From NCBI GenBank assembly GCA_035500095.1, contig DATJXN010000029.1:1-46600 (forward strand): 46,600 bases of DNA, given 5' to 3'. The notes beneath the pieces were generated by a model. It worked only from the letters and a program-made list of their open reading frames with translations, was not told the DNA's origin and ran no database searches. Made by a program: the position numbers and the translations under genes. The DNA comes from Candidatus Binataceae bacterium (GTDB taxonomy: Bacteria > Desulfobacterota > Binatia > Binatales > Binataceae). Every line of letters begins with the position of its first letter. Position 1 is the stretch's first letter. Shown here one piece after another: positions 16,222-25,832 of the stretch.

Positions 16222-18713
16222 GCGCCCTTCACCGACCTCATCAGGTAGATCAAAGTGAAAATCAGAATCCAGACCACGTCAACGAAGTGCCAGTAGAGAC
16301 CCACGATCTCGACCGAAAGCGCCCGCGACTTTCCCGCCCTGCCGGTCGCCGACGCCACCGCCATCACGATCAGCCAGATGACGCCGATCGCGACGTGCGT
16401 CCCGTGCGTGCCGACCAGGGTGTAGAAGGTCTGGCCGAAGATGCTTCCCTGCATCGAGAGATGGTCGTGCAGGAACAGGGTTGAAAATTCGTAGAACTGG
16501 CCGCCGAGGAAGATCAGTCCGAAGAAGGCGGTACCGCAGAGCCAGATGGTCGACCACTTCTGGTCGCCGCGCTGCGTGGCCGCCAGCGCCAGCACCATCA
16601 GGAAGCTCGACATCAGCAGGATAAAGGTGCTGAACGAGGTCAGCGGGATATTGAGCACTTCCGCGCCGACGCCAACGTTGCGCGGCTTGTAAACCATGTA
16701 GACCGAGATAAGGCACGCGAAGAAGACGCACTCCGAACCGAGGAACGCCCACATCCCGGCCTTGCGATGGTCGATGCCGGCATAGGTCGGAGCATCCTGA
16801 TGAGGGTGCTCTTCGCCGTGGTCCGGATACTCGAAAGCCATCCCGATAATCGAGAAGAACAGGAGCAGCGCGCCGAGCACGTCGATCCTGACCCAGTTCA
16901 TCAGCACGCCCGCGGCGCCGACCACGAGGCCGAGCGCGAACAGCAGCGGGTATATCGACGGCGCCGGCATATGCGGAGCGCCGTGGGCGGCGGCTTCGTG
17001 ATGCGCGGCCGGCGCCGCAGCGCCCGAGGTCTCACCCTGGGCAGGCATGCTGCTGTGGCCGTGGCCGTGCACTTCGACCATCACGCCGTACTTATCGACC
17101 CAAAAGGCGTCGCGGCCGCGGGCCACCGGAATCTGCTCGAAGTTGTACGGCGGCGGCGGCGATGGGGTTGCCCACTCCAGGGTGCGGGCGTCCCACGGGT
17201 CCGCTTCCGCCTTTTCGCCGTGGCTGAGGCTGCGGATCAGGTTGTAGCCGAAAACTACAAAGGCCACGAACAGCAAATACGCCGAAGCGGTCTCGAAGGC
17301 GTTCCAGAAATCCCATCCCATTCCGGGCGCGTAGGTGTAGATCCGCCGCGGCATTCCCCAGACGCCGAGAAAGTGCATCGGAAAAAAAGTGCAATTGAAG
17401 CCGACGATGGTCAGCCAGAAGTGCAGCTTGCCGAGTTCCTCGTTCATCATTCGGCCGGTGATCTTGGGCCACCAGTAGTAGAACCCGCCGAGGATCGCGA
17501 ACATCATCCCGCCGAAGAGCACGTAGTGGAAATGCGCCACGACGAAGTAGGTGTCGGTCTGCTGGAGGTCGATCGGCACGCTCGCGTGCATGACCCCGCT
17601 CAGTCCGCCGAGCGTGAATTCGACCACCGCCGCGACGCCGAAGAAAAACGCGACTTTCATCCTCAGCGAGCCGCCCCACACGGTCGCGACCCAGCTGAAA
17701 ATCTTGATCCCGGTGGGAATCGCGATCAGCATCGTGGTGATCGCGAACGTCGAGTCGGCCACTGGACCCATCCCGGTCGCAAACATGTGGTGGCCCCACA
17801 CGCCATACGACAGAAAGCCGATCAGCACCATCGAATACGCCATCCCGGCATAGCCGAACAGGGGCTTGCGCGAAAACACCGGGATGATCTCCGACATCAT
17901 GCCGAAGGCCGGCAGCGCCATGATGTAAACTTCCGGATGGCCGAACAGCCAGAACAGATGCTGCCAGAGGATCGGCGTCGCGCCCAGCTCGACCAGGTAG
18001 AAGTGGGTCCCGACGAAGCGGTCGAGGAACAGGAAGATCAGTCCCACCGTCAGGCACGGGAAGGCCAGCAGGATAAGGATAGTGGTCACCAGCATCGACC
18101 ACATGAACATCGGCATGCGCATGAAGGTCATGCCCGGAGCGCGCATGTTGACGATCGTGACGAAGAAGTTCAGGCCGCTCAGCAAGGTCGAGATGCCGAG
18201 GATGAGCAAGCCGATGTTCCAGAGATCAATGTTGAGACCGGGGGAGAAGTAGCGCTCGGTCAGATTGGCGTAGCCGAACCATCCGCCGTCGGGAAGCGTG
18301 AGGTTGAGCCATCCGAGGTTCATAAACAGCGCGCCGAAGAGGAAGACCCAGAAGCTGAGCGCATTGATCCGCGGAAAAGCGACGTCGCGGGCGCCGATCT
18401 GGAGCGGGATGAGGAAGTTGGCGAAGAACCCGAGCTCCAGCGGCATCACGACCATGAAGATCATGGTCGTGCCGTGCATCGTGAACATCTGGTTGTAGGT
18501 GTTGGCCGAGAGGAAAGTGTTGTTCGGCACCGCGAGCTGGGTCCGAATCGCCATCGCCTCGATACCGCCGAGCAACATGAAGAAGAGCGACGCCACCAGG
18601 TACAGGACAGCGACGCGCTTGTGATCGACAGTGGTCAACCAACTGTAAATACCCGACTCTGCCGTCAGGTAGTTATAACGCTCCAGCGGGAGATGTTTGG
18701 GTTGCGCAGCCAT
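16218..18713 (-). CDS. ctaD: Cytochrome c oxidase subunit I-III fusion (caa3/aa3 type)
   Basis: The 831-residue protein joins the catalytic subunit I (about residues 1-520) to subunit III (about 630-831). Subunit I has the haem a ligand in MFTMHGTTMIFM (about 75-86), the CuB site with the A1-type glutamate and cross-link tyrosine in FGHPEVYIMALPAFG (about 257-271), the paired CuB histidines in YGVWGHHMF (about 304-312) and AHFHYVLFGG (about 391-400). Subunit III ends with GLYWHFVDVVWILIF. A His/Pro/Ala-rich linker (about 555-590) and two further helices join the parts. The enzyme reduces oxygen to water and pumps protons. Such fusions are known in caa3 oxidases. The stop overlaps coxD; the start is 10 bp after coxB. 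Confidence 0.95.
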   Translation of the reverse strand: MAAQPKHLPLERYNYLTAESGIYSWLTTVDHKRVAVLYLVASLFFMLLGGIEAMAIRTQLAVPNNTFLSANTYNQMFTMHGTTMIFMVVMPLELGFFANFLIPLQIGARDVAFPRINALSFWVFLFGALFMNLGWLNLTLPDGGWFGYANLTERYFSPGLNIDLWNIGLLILGISTLLSGLNFFVTIVNMRAPGMTFMRMPMFMWSMLVTTILILLAFPCLTVGLIFLFLDRFVGTHFYLVELGATPILWQHLFWLFGHPEVYIMALPAFGMMSEIIPVFSRKPLFGYAGMAYSMVLIGFLSYGVWGHHMFATGMGPVADSTFAITTMLIAIPTGIKIFSWVATVWGGSLRMKVAFFFGVAAVVEFTLGGLSGVMHASVPIDLQQTDTYFVVAHFHYVLFGGMMFAILGGFYYWWPKITGRMMNEELGKLHFWLTIVGFNCTFFPMHFLGVWGMPRRIYTYAPGMGWDFWNAFETASAYLLFVAFVVFGYNLIRSLSHGEKAEADPWDARTLEWATPSPPPPYNFEQIPVARGRDAFWVDKYGVMVEVHGHGHSSMPAQGETSGAAAPAAHHEAAAHGAPHMPAPSIYPLLFALGLVVGAAGVLMNWVRIDVLGALLLFFSIIGMAFEYPDHGEEHPHQDAPTYAGIDHRKAGMWAFLGSECVFFACLISVYMVYKPRNVGVGAEVLNIPLTSFSTFILLMSSFLMVLALAATQRGDQKWSTIWLCGTAFFGLIFLGGQFYEFSTLFLHDHLSMQGSIFGQTFYTLVGTHGTHVAIGVIWLIVMAVASATGRAGKSRALSVEIVGLYWHFVDVVWILIFTLIYLMRSVKGA

Positions 18714-18723
18714 AGCCCTCTAC

Positions 18724-19767
18724 CTACTTGAGGCTCTCGAGATAAGCGACCAGGTCGTCGAGGTCCTTGCCGTGCACGCCGAGCTTGGGCATGTACGCGC
18801 CCGGCTTCACCCCGTCCGGATCCTGAATCCACTTCGCCAGATTCTCCGGCGTGTTTTCCAAAATACTGCCTGCGATCGTCGCGCGCGAGCCGAAATGGGT
18901 CAGATCAGGCCCCTTGAAGGTACCCTTATACTCCGGAGAAAAGCCCGAGAGGCCCTTGACCCGATGGCAGATCGCGCACGGCGCATTGGCGAAAATCACC
19001 GCGCCCGCCGCAGCAGACCCGCCCGACGGCGTCGCCGGGGGCGATTGCTGGTGCTTGACCCACTGATCGAAGTCGTCCTTGCTTTGGACGAAGGCGCGCA
19101 GGCGCATGTTGGCATGCGAATCGCCGCAGAACTCCACGCACTGTCCGTAGAACATCCCTAGTTGGTCGGGCGTGTATGTGATCGAATTGACCTGGCCGGG
19201 CACGACGTCGCGCTTGCCGCCCAGCGTGGGGACCCAGAAGCTGTGGATGATATCCGCCGACTGCATCGAGAAATGCACCATGCGGCCCGCCTGCAGATGC
19301 ACTTCGTCGGCGGTGTCGATGCCGTACTCCGGATACTGGAATTCCCACCACCATTGATGCGCGATCACGTTGATGGTCAGCGCGTCTTTGGGCCAATGAT
19401 CGGGCTGCGTCGCCCAGATGGCGCGAACGGTCGGCACCGTGATGGCGACCAGGATGAGGGCGGGAATCGCGGTCCAGGCGACTTCCAGCCGGATATCCGA
19501 AGTGACGTTGGACGGCTCACCCGGCTCGCCGACGCGCGTCGAGAACCAGAACAGCGCGAGGAACATCACCACGGCCACCAGCACCATGATGAGGAAGTCG
19601 ATCCAGTTGACGAAGACGTAAATCCCGTGGATTCGCCGCGCGAAGTCGGACCCGTTGCTCAGCGTGTCCATCGGGTAGTTCGGTGCGCAACCCGAAATCG
19701 CGGCCAGGAGCGCCATCAGGACGCTCGCGAGCGAAGCCCTGTTGAGAAAACGAACCGGCGGCTTCAT
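18724..19767 (-). CDS. ctaC: Cytochrome c oxidase subunit II with fused cytochrome c domain
   Basis: The 347-residue protein starts at ATG 19767, overlapping the actF stop by one base (TGATG). A lipobox-like signal ends at ISGC (about residue 27), followed by two membrane helices. The CuA site is GQCVEFCGDSHANM (about 208-221). A C-terminal cytochrome c domain holds the haem-binding CAICH (about 273-277) and a later methionine in GAYMPKLG as probable axial ligand. This makes the oxidase caa3 type: electrons can enter through the attached haem rather than a soluble cytochrome c. Immediately upstream lie the alternative complex III genes, without actE, so this haem may receive electrons directly from ActA. 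Confidence 0.95.
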   Translation of the reverse strand: MKPPVRFLNRASLASVLMALLAAISGCAPNYPMDTLSNGSDFARRIHGIYVFVNWIDFLIMVLVAVVMFLALFWFSTRVGEPGEPSNVTSDIRLEVAWTAIPALILVAITVPTVRAIWATQPDHWPKDALTINVIAHQWWWEFQYPEYGIDTADEVHLQAGRMVHFSMQSADIIHSFWVPTLGGKRDVVPGQVNSITYTPDQLGMFYGQCVEFCGDSHANMRLRAFVQSKDDFDQWVKHQQSPPATPSGGSAAAGAVIFANAPCAICHRVKGLSGFSPEYKGTFKGPDLTHFGSRATIAGSILENTPENLAKWIQDPDGVKPGAYMPKLGVHGKDLDDLVAYLESLK

Positions 19768-20978
19768 CAGTGCGATTCTCCGATCGGCTCCATCGCGGCC
19801 GCCGATGCCATTTTCAAGCCGGGATACGAACATAGCCAAAAAGCGCCAAGGAATCCGGCCGTGACCAGGATTTCGACCCACCCCAACGGAACCGTCCGCG
19901 GCGAGAGCGAGGGCACGATCAAGATGTAGTTTTCGCACCAGATGCCGACTGCCCCGAGCAATGTCACCGTGCCCAAAATGACCGGCGTTTTCTTGGGCCG
20001 GATACCGAGCAGGACGACGAACGGAATCGCCCACACCAGGCAGACGACCCCCCACGACATATACGCCCACGGCACGTAGTGTGCGCGCACCGCAATAAAG
20101 AACGTCTCCATCGGAATGTCGGCGTACCAGATAACGATATACTGCGCGAACAGCGTGTAGAACCAGAACACCGAAAAGGCGAACACCATCAGGCCCAAAT
20201 CGCGCATGATGCGGCCCTCGGTGTAGATATTTCCCGGCCCCAGCACGCGCCGCAGACAGACCGCCGCAAACGCCATCGTCACCACTCCGCTCCAGAAGGC
20301 GCCGGCGAAATACCACCAGCCGAACAGCGTCGAGTGCCACAGCGGTGACAGCGACATCACGAGGTCGAAGGACAGCAGCGAGTAAACCAGGCCGAAGCAG
20401 ATGGCCACCGCGGGCGCGAGCCGGCGGATGGCGGGCGGGGGCATCGCGATGTTGGCCGAGGTCGCCGCCCATTGACGGGCTTCCTCGCCGCGCGAGGCCG
20501 CAAGGAACTTCAAGTCGATCCAGGTCATCACCGCGAGCGCCAGACCGTCGCGCAGGAAGAGGAAGGGAGCGTTCAGCCAGGCCGCCTTGGCGGCAATTGG
20601 ATGCCGAATCCAGGGGAAGATCAGTTCGCGGCCGAAGAACAGAAACCAGAACAGGATAAAGCCGGGAATCAGGAAGCCGCTGAAGGCTTCGGCCAGGCGA
20701 TAGTGCGCGCGCCCGGCCCATCGTCCCTGCGTCAGGTAGAAGGCGGCCGAGGCGGTCACGCCGCCCTGCGCGATTCCGAGAAAGAACAGCAGGTTGACCA
20801 GGAACGCCTCCCAGGCGCGCTGAGCGAGCCCCTGGGTGAGCGCGATGGCGAAGGCGACGAGGCCCAGCGCTATCAGCGCATAGGCGATTGTAGTCAGCGG
20901 CTGCGCCGGCAGGTTGGCCGCCGGGGGCGTTCCCGAAGCGCCGGAGTGATGCGAAGCGGTACCAGAATTGGGGCTCAT
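19767..20978 (-). CDS. actF: Alternative complex III subunit ActF (NrfD-like membrane subunit)
   Basis: With the start at ATG 20978 the product is 403 residues. The frame is open to 21101, but those residues lack homology and would overlap actD. After a Ser/Pro/His-rich N-terminus there are ten hydrophobic segments. LFFLGIAQGGVTASAAFYLTQ, SPLWHSTLFGWWYFAGAFWS and RAHYVPWAYMSWGVVCLVWA mark the ActF branch of NrfD-like quinol-binding subunits. It anchors alternative complex III in the membrane next to ActC. The gap to actD is 41 bp, too short for actE, which in many loci lies between actD and actF. Confidence 0.9.
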   Translation of the reverse strand: MSPNSGTASHHSGASGTPPAANLPAQPLTTIAYALIALGLVAFAIALTQGLAQRAWEAFLVNLLFFLGIAQGGVTASAAFYLTQGRWAGRAHYRLAEAFSGFLIPGFILFWFLFFGRELIFPWIRHPIAAKAAWLNAPFLFLRDGLALAVMTWIDLKFLAASRGEEARQWAATSANIAMPPPAIRRLAPAVAICFGLVYSLLSFDLVMSLSPLWHSTLFGWWYFAGAFWSGVVTMAFAAVCLRRVLGPGNIYTEGRIMRDLGLMVFAFSVFWFYTLFAQYIVIWYADIPMETFFIAVRAHYVPWAYMSWGVVCLVWAIPFVVLLGIRPKKTPVILGTVTLLGAVGIWCENYILIVPSLSPRTVPLGWVEILVTAGFLGAFWLCSYPGLKMASAAAMEPIGESH

Positions 20979-21019
20979 CGTTATTCCAGACTCGTGATTC
21001 CAGTGCTGGACGGCGTCGG

Positions 21020-21535
21020 TCAAGCCGCCTCGCGCGTTATCTCCTGAGCGCCGGCCTCGCGCAGCATCGATTCGAAGCGCTGCGCGTCGGTCTCTGCGCA
21101 TCGCACCACCAGGCCGAACTCGTCGCTCGAAAAGCGCGGACGATACCCGCTCAGCGGTTCGAAGCTCGGCAAGTTGGCGAGCAGCACCCAGCTTGTGAGC
21201 GCCGAGATGCCGCCGAACAGCACCATCAGTTCAAATGCGATTATCATGTATGGCGGAATCGAGGCGATCGGCTTGCCGCCGGTGACCAGGTTCCACTCGA
21301 GCGAGGTCCCGATGGTCATCACGAAGGCCGTGACGATCCCGGTGATTCCGCCGAGCAGCACGAACCAGCGCACGAAACTCGACCGTTTGTAGATGGCCTT
21401 GTTGAGGTGCTCACTCGGGATCGGCGAGAAGACGCGAAACTGCGTATCCGCAGCCTGCAGCTGCTCGATGCAGTGGATCAGCCGCTCCTCGTCGGTGTAG
21501 GCGAACGCTCCGACCAATTCGACTTCTGCGCTCAT
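21020..21535 (-). CDS. actD: Alternative complex III subunit ActD (DUF3341)
   Basis: The 171-residue protein starts at ATG 21535 and overlaps the actC stop by four bases (ATGA). A soluble N-terminal part with VGAFAYTDEERLIHCIEQLQ (about 8-27) precedes two transmembrane segments (about 57-78 and 96-120). The C-terminal part contains DEFGLVVRC. This is the DUF3341 layout of ActD, a non-cofactor subunit that supports the membrane part of the complex. The frame that continues upstream to 22747 is a shadow of actC. Confidence 0.92.
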   Translation of the reverse strand: MSAEVELVGAFAYTDEERLIHCIEQLQAADTQFRVFSPIPSEHLNKAIYKRSSFVRWFVLLGGITGIVTAFVMTIGTSLEWNLVTGGKPIASIPPYMIIAFELMVLFGGISALTSWVLLANLPSFEPLSGYRPRFSSDEFGLVVRCAETDAQRFESMLREAGAQEITREAA

Positions 21536-22893
21536 GCTGCCTTGGCGTATCCCTGGCGCAGCGCCTGCTTCAGCCAGGTAATGCCCTCCTTCAATTCGGT
21601 CATCGAAACGATCGGCATGAATCGCGCGAACAACGAGAACAGCATGATGAACCACGCGAAGGCGCCGACGGTGATTCCCATCTCGGTGAGCGACGGATGC
21701 CAGAAGCGCCAGGTGCTGGGCTCGAAGTTGGTCGCGAGCGAGCCGGCGATGATCACGAAGCGCTCGAACCACATCCCGATGTTGACGAAGATCGTGATTA
21801 TGAACAACGGAACGGGACTGATCCGGATGTGCGGAGAGAACAGGAACAGCGGGATCAGGCAATTGCACAGCACCATCACCCAAAACATCCATCCCCACGG
21901 CCCGAAATAGCGCATATGGAAGGTCATCAGCTCGATCGGGTCCTGGCTGTACCAGGCCATGAACGACTCGACGATGTACGAATAGCTGACGACCAGCGAC
22001 GTCAGCAAAACGACCTTGGCCAGGTTGTCCAGATGCCACGGCGTGATCAGGTCTTCGAGACCCATCACCCAGCGCATCGGGATGAGCAGCGTCAGCACCA
22101 GCGCCACGCCTGAAAAGATCGCGCCAGCGACGAAATACGGAGCGAAGATCGTGCTGTGCCAGCCTGGCAACTGCGCCATCGCGAAATCCCAGCTGACCAC
22201 GCTGTGCACCGAGAGCACGAGCGGCGTCGCCAGACCCGCGAGCAGCAGGTAGGCCATCGAGAAGTGCCGCCACTGGCGATCGCTCCCCTGCCATCCGATC
22301 GCCACGATCGAATAGAGCTGTTTGCGCCAGCCCGTCGCCACGTCGCGCGCGTTGGCCACGTCCGGGATGAGGCCGGTGAACCAGAACAGCGCGCTGATCG
22401 TGAGATAGGTGCTGATCGCGAAGAAGTCCCACGTTAGCGGCGAGCGGAAGTCGGGCTGCAGGAAGCGCTCGTTGGGATACGGCGCGAGCCAGTAGAAGAA
22501 CCACGGGCGCCCGAGATGGATGACCGGAAAGAGACCGGCGGTCGCAACCGCGAAGATCGTCATCGTCTCGGCGGCGCGATAAACCGCTGTGCGCCAGCGC
22601 GTGCGGAACAGGTAAAGGATGGCCGAGATCAGGGTGCCGGAGTGTGCGATACCGACCCAGAAGACGAAGTTGGTGATATACACCGCCCACATCACCGGGT
22701 CGCCGAGGCCCGTGACATGCAGGCCGTTGTAGATCTGGTTGGTCCATAGCCCGCCGCCGATCAGAGTCAGGGTCAGGAGGAACCCGATCCAGACCCAGTA
22801 CCGCAGGCCGGGCGGCTCCAGGATCGCGTGGACGCTGCGGTCGATATCCGCAAACGTCGGATCCAGGTTGATGTCATTCACTGCGGCAGCCAC
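21532..22893 (-). CDS. actC: Alternative complex III subunit ActC (NrfD-like quinol-oxidising subunit)
   Basis: The 453-residue integral membrane protein has about ten helices. It begins with a GTG directly after the TAA of actB (no gap). NrfD/PsrC-type features include WVGIAHSGTLISAILYLFRT (about 68-87), SVVSWDFAMAQLPGWHSTIFAPYFVAG spread over about 230-256 and YSYIVESFMAWYSQDP (about 305-320). In alternative complex III, ActC provides the quinol site and passes electrons towards the Fe-S clusters of ActB and the haems of ActA. The position in the act order A-B-C-D-F is canonical. Confidence 0.94.
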   Translation of the reverse strand: MAAAVNDINLDPTFADIDRSVHAILEPPGLRYWVWIGFLLTLTLIGGGLWTNQIYNGLHVTGLGDPVMWAVYITNFVFWVGIAHSGTLISAILYLFRTRWRTAVYRAAETMTIFAVATAGLFPVIHLGRPWFFYWLAPYPNERFLQPDFRSPLTWDFFAISTYLTISALFWFTGLIPDVANARDVATGWRKQLYSIVAIGWQGSDRQWRHFSMAYLLLAGLATPLVLSVHSVVSWDFAMAQLPGWHSTIFAPYFVAGAIFSGVALVLTLLIPMRWVMGLEDLITPWHLDNLAKVVLLTSLVVSYSYIVESFMAWYSQDPIELMTFHMRYFGPWGWMFWVMVLCNCLIPLFLFSPHIRISPVPLFIITIFVNIGMWFERFVIIAGSLATNFEPSTWRFWHPSLTEMGITVGAFAWFIMLFSLFARFMPIVSMTELKEGITWLKQALRQGYAKAA

Positions 22894-25809
22894 TTACGCT
22901 TTTCCTTTCGTCTGATAGATATCGCGCAGATAGGTCACGTTGGGTCCGACGTTGATCTCTTCGAGGACCAGGTAGCGGCGAAGCTTGTTGTTGACGCGCC
23001 GCTGCATCATCGCGCTCTGCGGATCGTTCTCGTCGCCGAAAGTCATCGCCTTGGACGGACAGGCCTGCACGCAGGCCGGCTGAATTTCGCCGTCGCGGAC
23101 CGGACGCTTTTCGATGAGCGCGTTGAGCTCCGCGTACGTGATGCGCTGGATGCAGAACGAGCACTTCTCCATCACCCCCGCGCCGCGCACTCCGACGTCG
23201 GGATTGAGCTGCAGGTTGAGCGGCTCCTCCCACTCGGGCAGCGACCAGTTGAAACGCCGCACCTTGTACGGACAGTTGTTGTTGCAATAGCGCGTGCCGA
23301 CGCAGCGGTTGTAAATCTGCTGGTTGAGTCCTTCCTTGGTGTGCGCGGAGGCGAAAACCGGGCATACCGGTTCGCAAGGCGCGCGGTCGCACTGCTGGCA
23401 GAGCATCGGCGTGACTTGCATGAGGGGCGCCTCGTCCGCCTTTTCCTTGGGCGGGAAATAGCGCTCCACCCGGATCCACGACATGATGCGGCCGCGTTCG
23501 ACGTCGTCCTTGCCGACCACGTGCAGATTGTTTTCCGCATAACACGCCGCGACGCACGCGCTGCATCCGGTGCACGCGTTCGTATCGACGGTCATCGCCC
23601 ATTTGTGCACGGGGTAATCGAACGGCGCGTACAGTTCGTAGGGCTGCGGCGGCTTGGGTTCGTCCGACGGCGGCAGCACGCCCTTGGCGAGATCGTCGAT
23701 ACTGATGGTCTGGACGATGCCGCGCTCCATCTGGTCGGCCCTGAAGAGCGGCGAGACCAGCTTGCGTACGTCGCCGGTCGGACGCGCCTTGACGGCGACC
23801 GCCAGGCTCCACTGCGGCAGCACCGACCAGACGTTCGCGCCCTTGCCGTTGGCGTAGCGTCCGTAAGCGGTATGGCCCTGACCGGTCGGCACTGCGAGCA
23901 CACCCGGCCGGACGTGCTCGGAGACCAGCGCGGGCACGGAGATCGTTCCGGCCTCTGAGGTCAGCTCGAGGATTCCATTTTGCGAAATGCCGAGGCTGCG
24001 CGCGGTGTCCGGATGTATCTGCACCCAGGAATCCCAGACGATCTGTTCGACCGGCTCGGGAATCTCCTGGAGCCACGGTTGGTTGGCGCCACGGCCGTCA
24101 TAGAAAAAGATGTGCGGCACGGCGAAAAGCGTGAGGCCCGTCGCCGCCTGGGGCGCAGGTGCGCTCGTTTCGAGCGCCTTGCTGTCGAGTTTGACCCCGG
24201 CCGCCTTTGCCTCTGAATAGTAACCGCCGGAGCGGCGCGCCTTCTCCCAGAATTCGTCAAAGGCGCCGCCGTTGGCCTTGGCAAGGTCCTGCCATGCAGC
24301 GTTGACCGCGTCGGCCATGTTCTCCCACGGTACCTTGTCGGCCGTCGCGCCGCCGGCACGAGCCGAGGCCAGCAGCACGTCGCCGAGCGGCCGCGAGTCG
24401 AACACCCGCGCCATCACGGGCTGCCCAAGGCCGCGCACGCCCGCCCGCGGCTCGAGGTCGAACCACGTCTCCAGCGCGTGGTCGATCGGGAGGAGCAGAT
24501 GAGCCGCAGCAGCGGTCTCGTCGGGTACGGTTCCCAGCCAGGCGACGAAACCTACCTTGCCGAGCGCCTGGCTGAATTTCTGCGCGACCGGCATCGTGAA
24601 CATCGGATTGCCGCCCGCGATTACCAGCGCGTCGACCTCCCCCGCCGCCATCGCCTTGACCAGCGCCGAGATATCCTCGGGCGAACTGGGAGCCGCCGGC
24701 GCGCCGTCGGCGAAGACCACGGTCTTGCCGACGTTTCCGGTTACCGCGTTGAGGATGGCGACCGCGTTGTGCAGCGCCGGGTCGTCGGTGCCAGCCATCG
24801 CGACGGCGCTCTCCGACTGCCCGAACGCCTCGCCCATCCGCATGATCGCTTCGGCCGAGACGCCGGTCTTCTGCGCCACGCTTGCGGGGTCGAAATCCGC
24901 GGTCAGCTTGCGCAGCGCGTCGAGGTCGACGCCGGAGTTGCGCGACACCCATCCCTGCTTGACCAGCACGTTGAGCACGCTCATCGCGATGGCGGCTTCG
25001 TCCCCCGGCGCCGTGGGGACCCATTCGTCGCACTTGGCTGCCGTCATGGTCATCGCAGGGCCGACGTAGGTGGCGCGCGCCAGGGTCAACTGCCCGCGGC
25101 GCTGTTTGGGGGTGCGGAAAGCGGCATACTGGCGATGGAACTCGACGGGCGAGCCCCAAGTGCTCAGGAAGTCCGCGCCGAACGAGATAAGCGCGTCGGC
25201 TTGGTCGATACGGTAGATAGGCAGATCGTCACGCCCGAAACTGGCCTTGGCCGCGGCGCGCGCCGCATTGTCCGCGAGCCGCTGGTAGGTCACCATCCGG
25301 GTCGAATTGTAGGCTGCGAGCCAAACTTGCGCGATTTTGCTCTGGGTCGGGCCCAGCGGTCCGCTGATAAATGCGACGCGGTCCTTGCCCGCCTTGGCAG
25401 CGCTGGCAAGCCGCTCGTTGAAGCCCTTTAGCGATTCATCCCATCCGACCGCCTCGAAGGATCCGCCCTGCGCGCGACGCTGAGGCCTGGACAGACGGTC
25501 GGGATTGTAGACTTCCTGCAGCCCGGCCTGGCCGCGAGCGCAAGTCGACCCCTGGCTTATGGGATCGGCGGGGTTGCCCTCCAACTTGATCACCCGGCCC
25601 TCGCGCACTCGCGCGACCAGGCCGCAGCCGGCAGGACACTCGGTGCATACCGTCGCGTAGAAGGTCGGCATGCCGGGAATCACATTTTCGTCGGGGACGA
25701 CGTACGGAATCAGGTTGCGGGCGGCCGGCTCGCATCCCGGTATCGCCGCCGCTGCTCCGGCGGTGGCGGCGAGCTTGATAAACGACCGCCTGGACAAGCC
25801 CTCTGACAT
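22894..25809 (-). CDS. actB: Alternative complex III subunit ActB (molybdopterin-like plus ferredoxin domains)
   Basis: The ATG at 25809, with GAGAGGGG about eight bases upstream, gives 971 residues and places the Tat motif SRRSFIK at residues 6-12; the longer frame from 25884 would bury it. A lipobox-like AAIPGC follows at 21-26. The N-terminal molybdopterin-oxidoreductase-like domain keeps C55, C58, C62 and a later cysteine (STCARGQ) for one Fe-S cluster; ActB proteins normally lack the molybdenum cofactor. The C-terminal ferredoxin-like domain (about 730-940) has four cysteine groups: CTGCSACVAAC, CQQCDRAPCEPVC, RYCNNNC with KCSFC, and CVQACPSK. It acts on the outer face, linking the quinol site to ActA. 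Confidence 0.95.
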   Translation of the reverse strand: MSEGLSRRSFIKLAATAGAAAAIPGCEPAARNLIPYVVPDENVIPGMPTFYATVCTECPAGCGLVARVREGRVIKLEGNPADPISQGSTCARGQAGLQEVYNPDRLSRPQRRAQGGSFEAVGWDESLKGFNERLASAAKAGKDRVAFISGPLGPTQSKIAQVWLAAYNSTRMVTYQRLADNAARAAAKASFGRDDLPIYRIDQADALISFGADFLSTWGSPVEFHRQYAAFRTPKQRRGQLTLARATYVGPAMTMTAAKCDEWVPTAPGDEAAIAMSVLNVLVKQGWVSRNSGVDLDALRKLTADFDPASVAQKTGVSAEAIMRMGEAFGQSESAVAMAGTDDPALHNAVAILNAVTGNVGKTVVFADGAPAAPSSPEDISALVKAMAAGEVDALVIAGGNPMFTMPVAQKFSQALGKVGFVAWLGTVPDETAAAAHLLLPIDHALETWFDLEPRAGVRGLGQPVMARVFDSRPLGDVLLASARAGGATADKVPWENMADAVNAAWQDLAKANGGAFDEFWEKARRSGGYYSEAKAAGVKLDSKALETSAPAPQAATGLTLFAVPHIFFYDGRGANQPWLQEIPEPVEQIVWDSWVQIHPDTARSLGISQNGILELTSEAGTISVPALVSEHVRPGVLAVPTGQGHTAYGRYANGKGANVWSVLPQWSLAVAVKARPTGDVRKLVSPLFRADQMERGIVQTISIDDLAKGVLPPSDEPKPPQPYELYAPFDYPVHKWAMTVDTNACTGCSACVAACYAENNLHVVGKDDVERGRIMSWIRVERYFPPKEKADEAPLMQVTPMLCQQCDRAPCEPVCPVFASAHTKEGLNQQIYNRCVGTRYCNNNCPYKVRRFNWSLPEWEEPLNLQLNPDVGVRGAGVMEKCSFCIQRITYAELNALIEKRPVRDGEIQPACVQACPSKAMTFGDENDPQSAMMQRRVNNKLRRYLVLEEINVGPNVTYLRDIYQTKGKA

Positions 25810-25832
25810 TTGGATAGTCCCCTCTCGCTCCT

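Noticed and set aside
16767..18731. 654-residue open frame on the plus strand opposite the oxidase fusion
   Set aside because: It is a high-GC mirror of a conserved gene, extremely charged (His/Glu/Asp/Arg-rich) with no recognisable domain.
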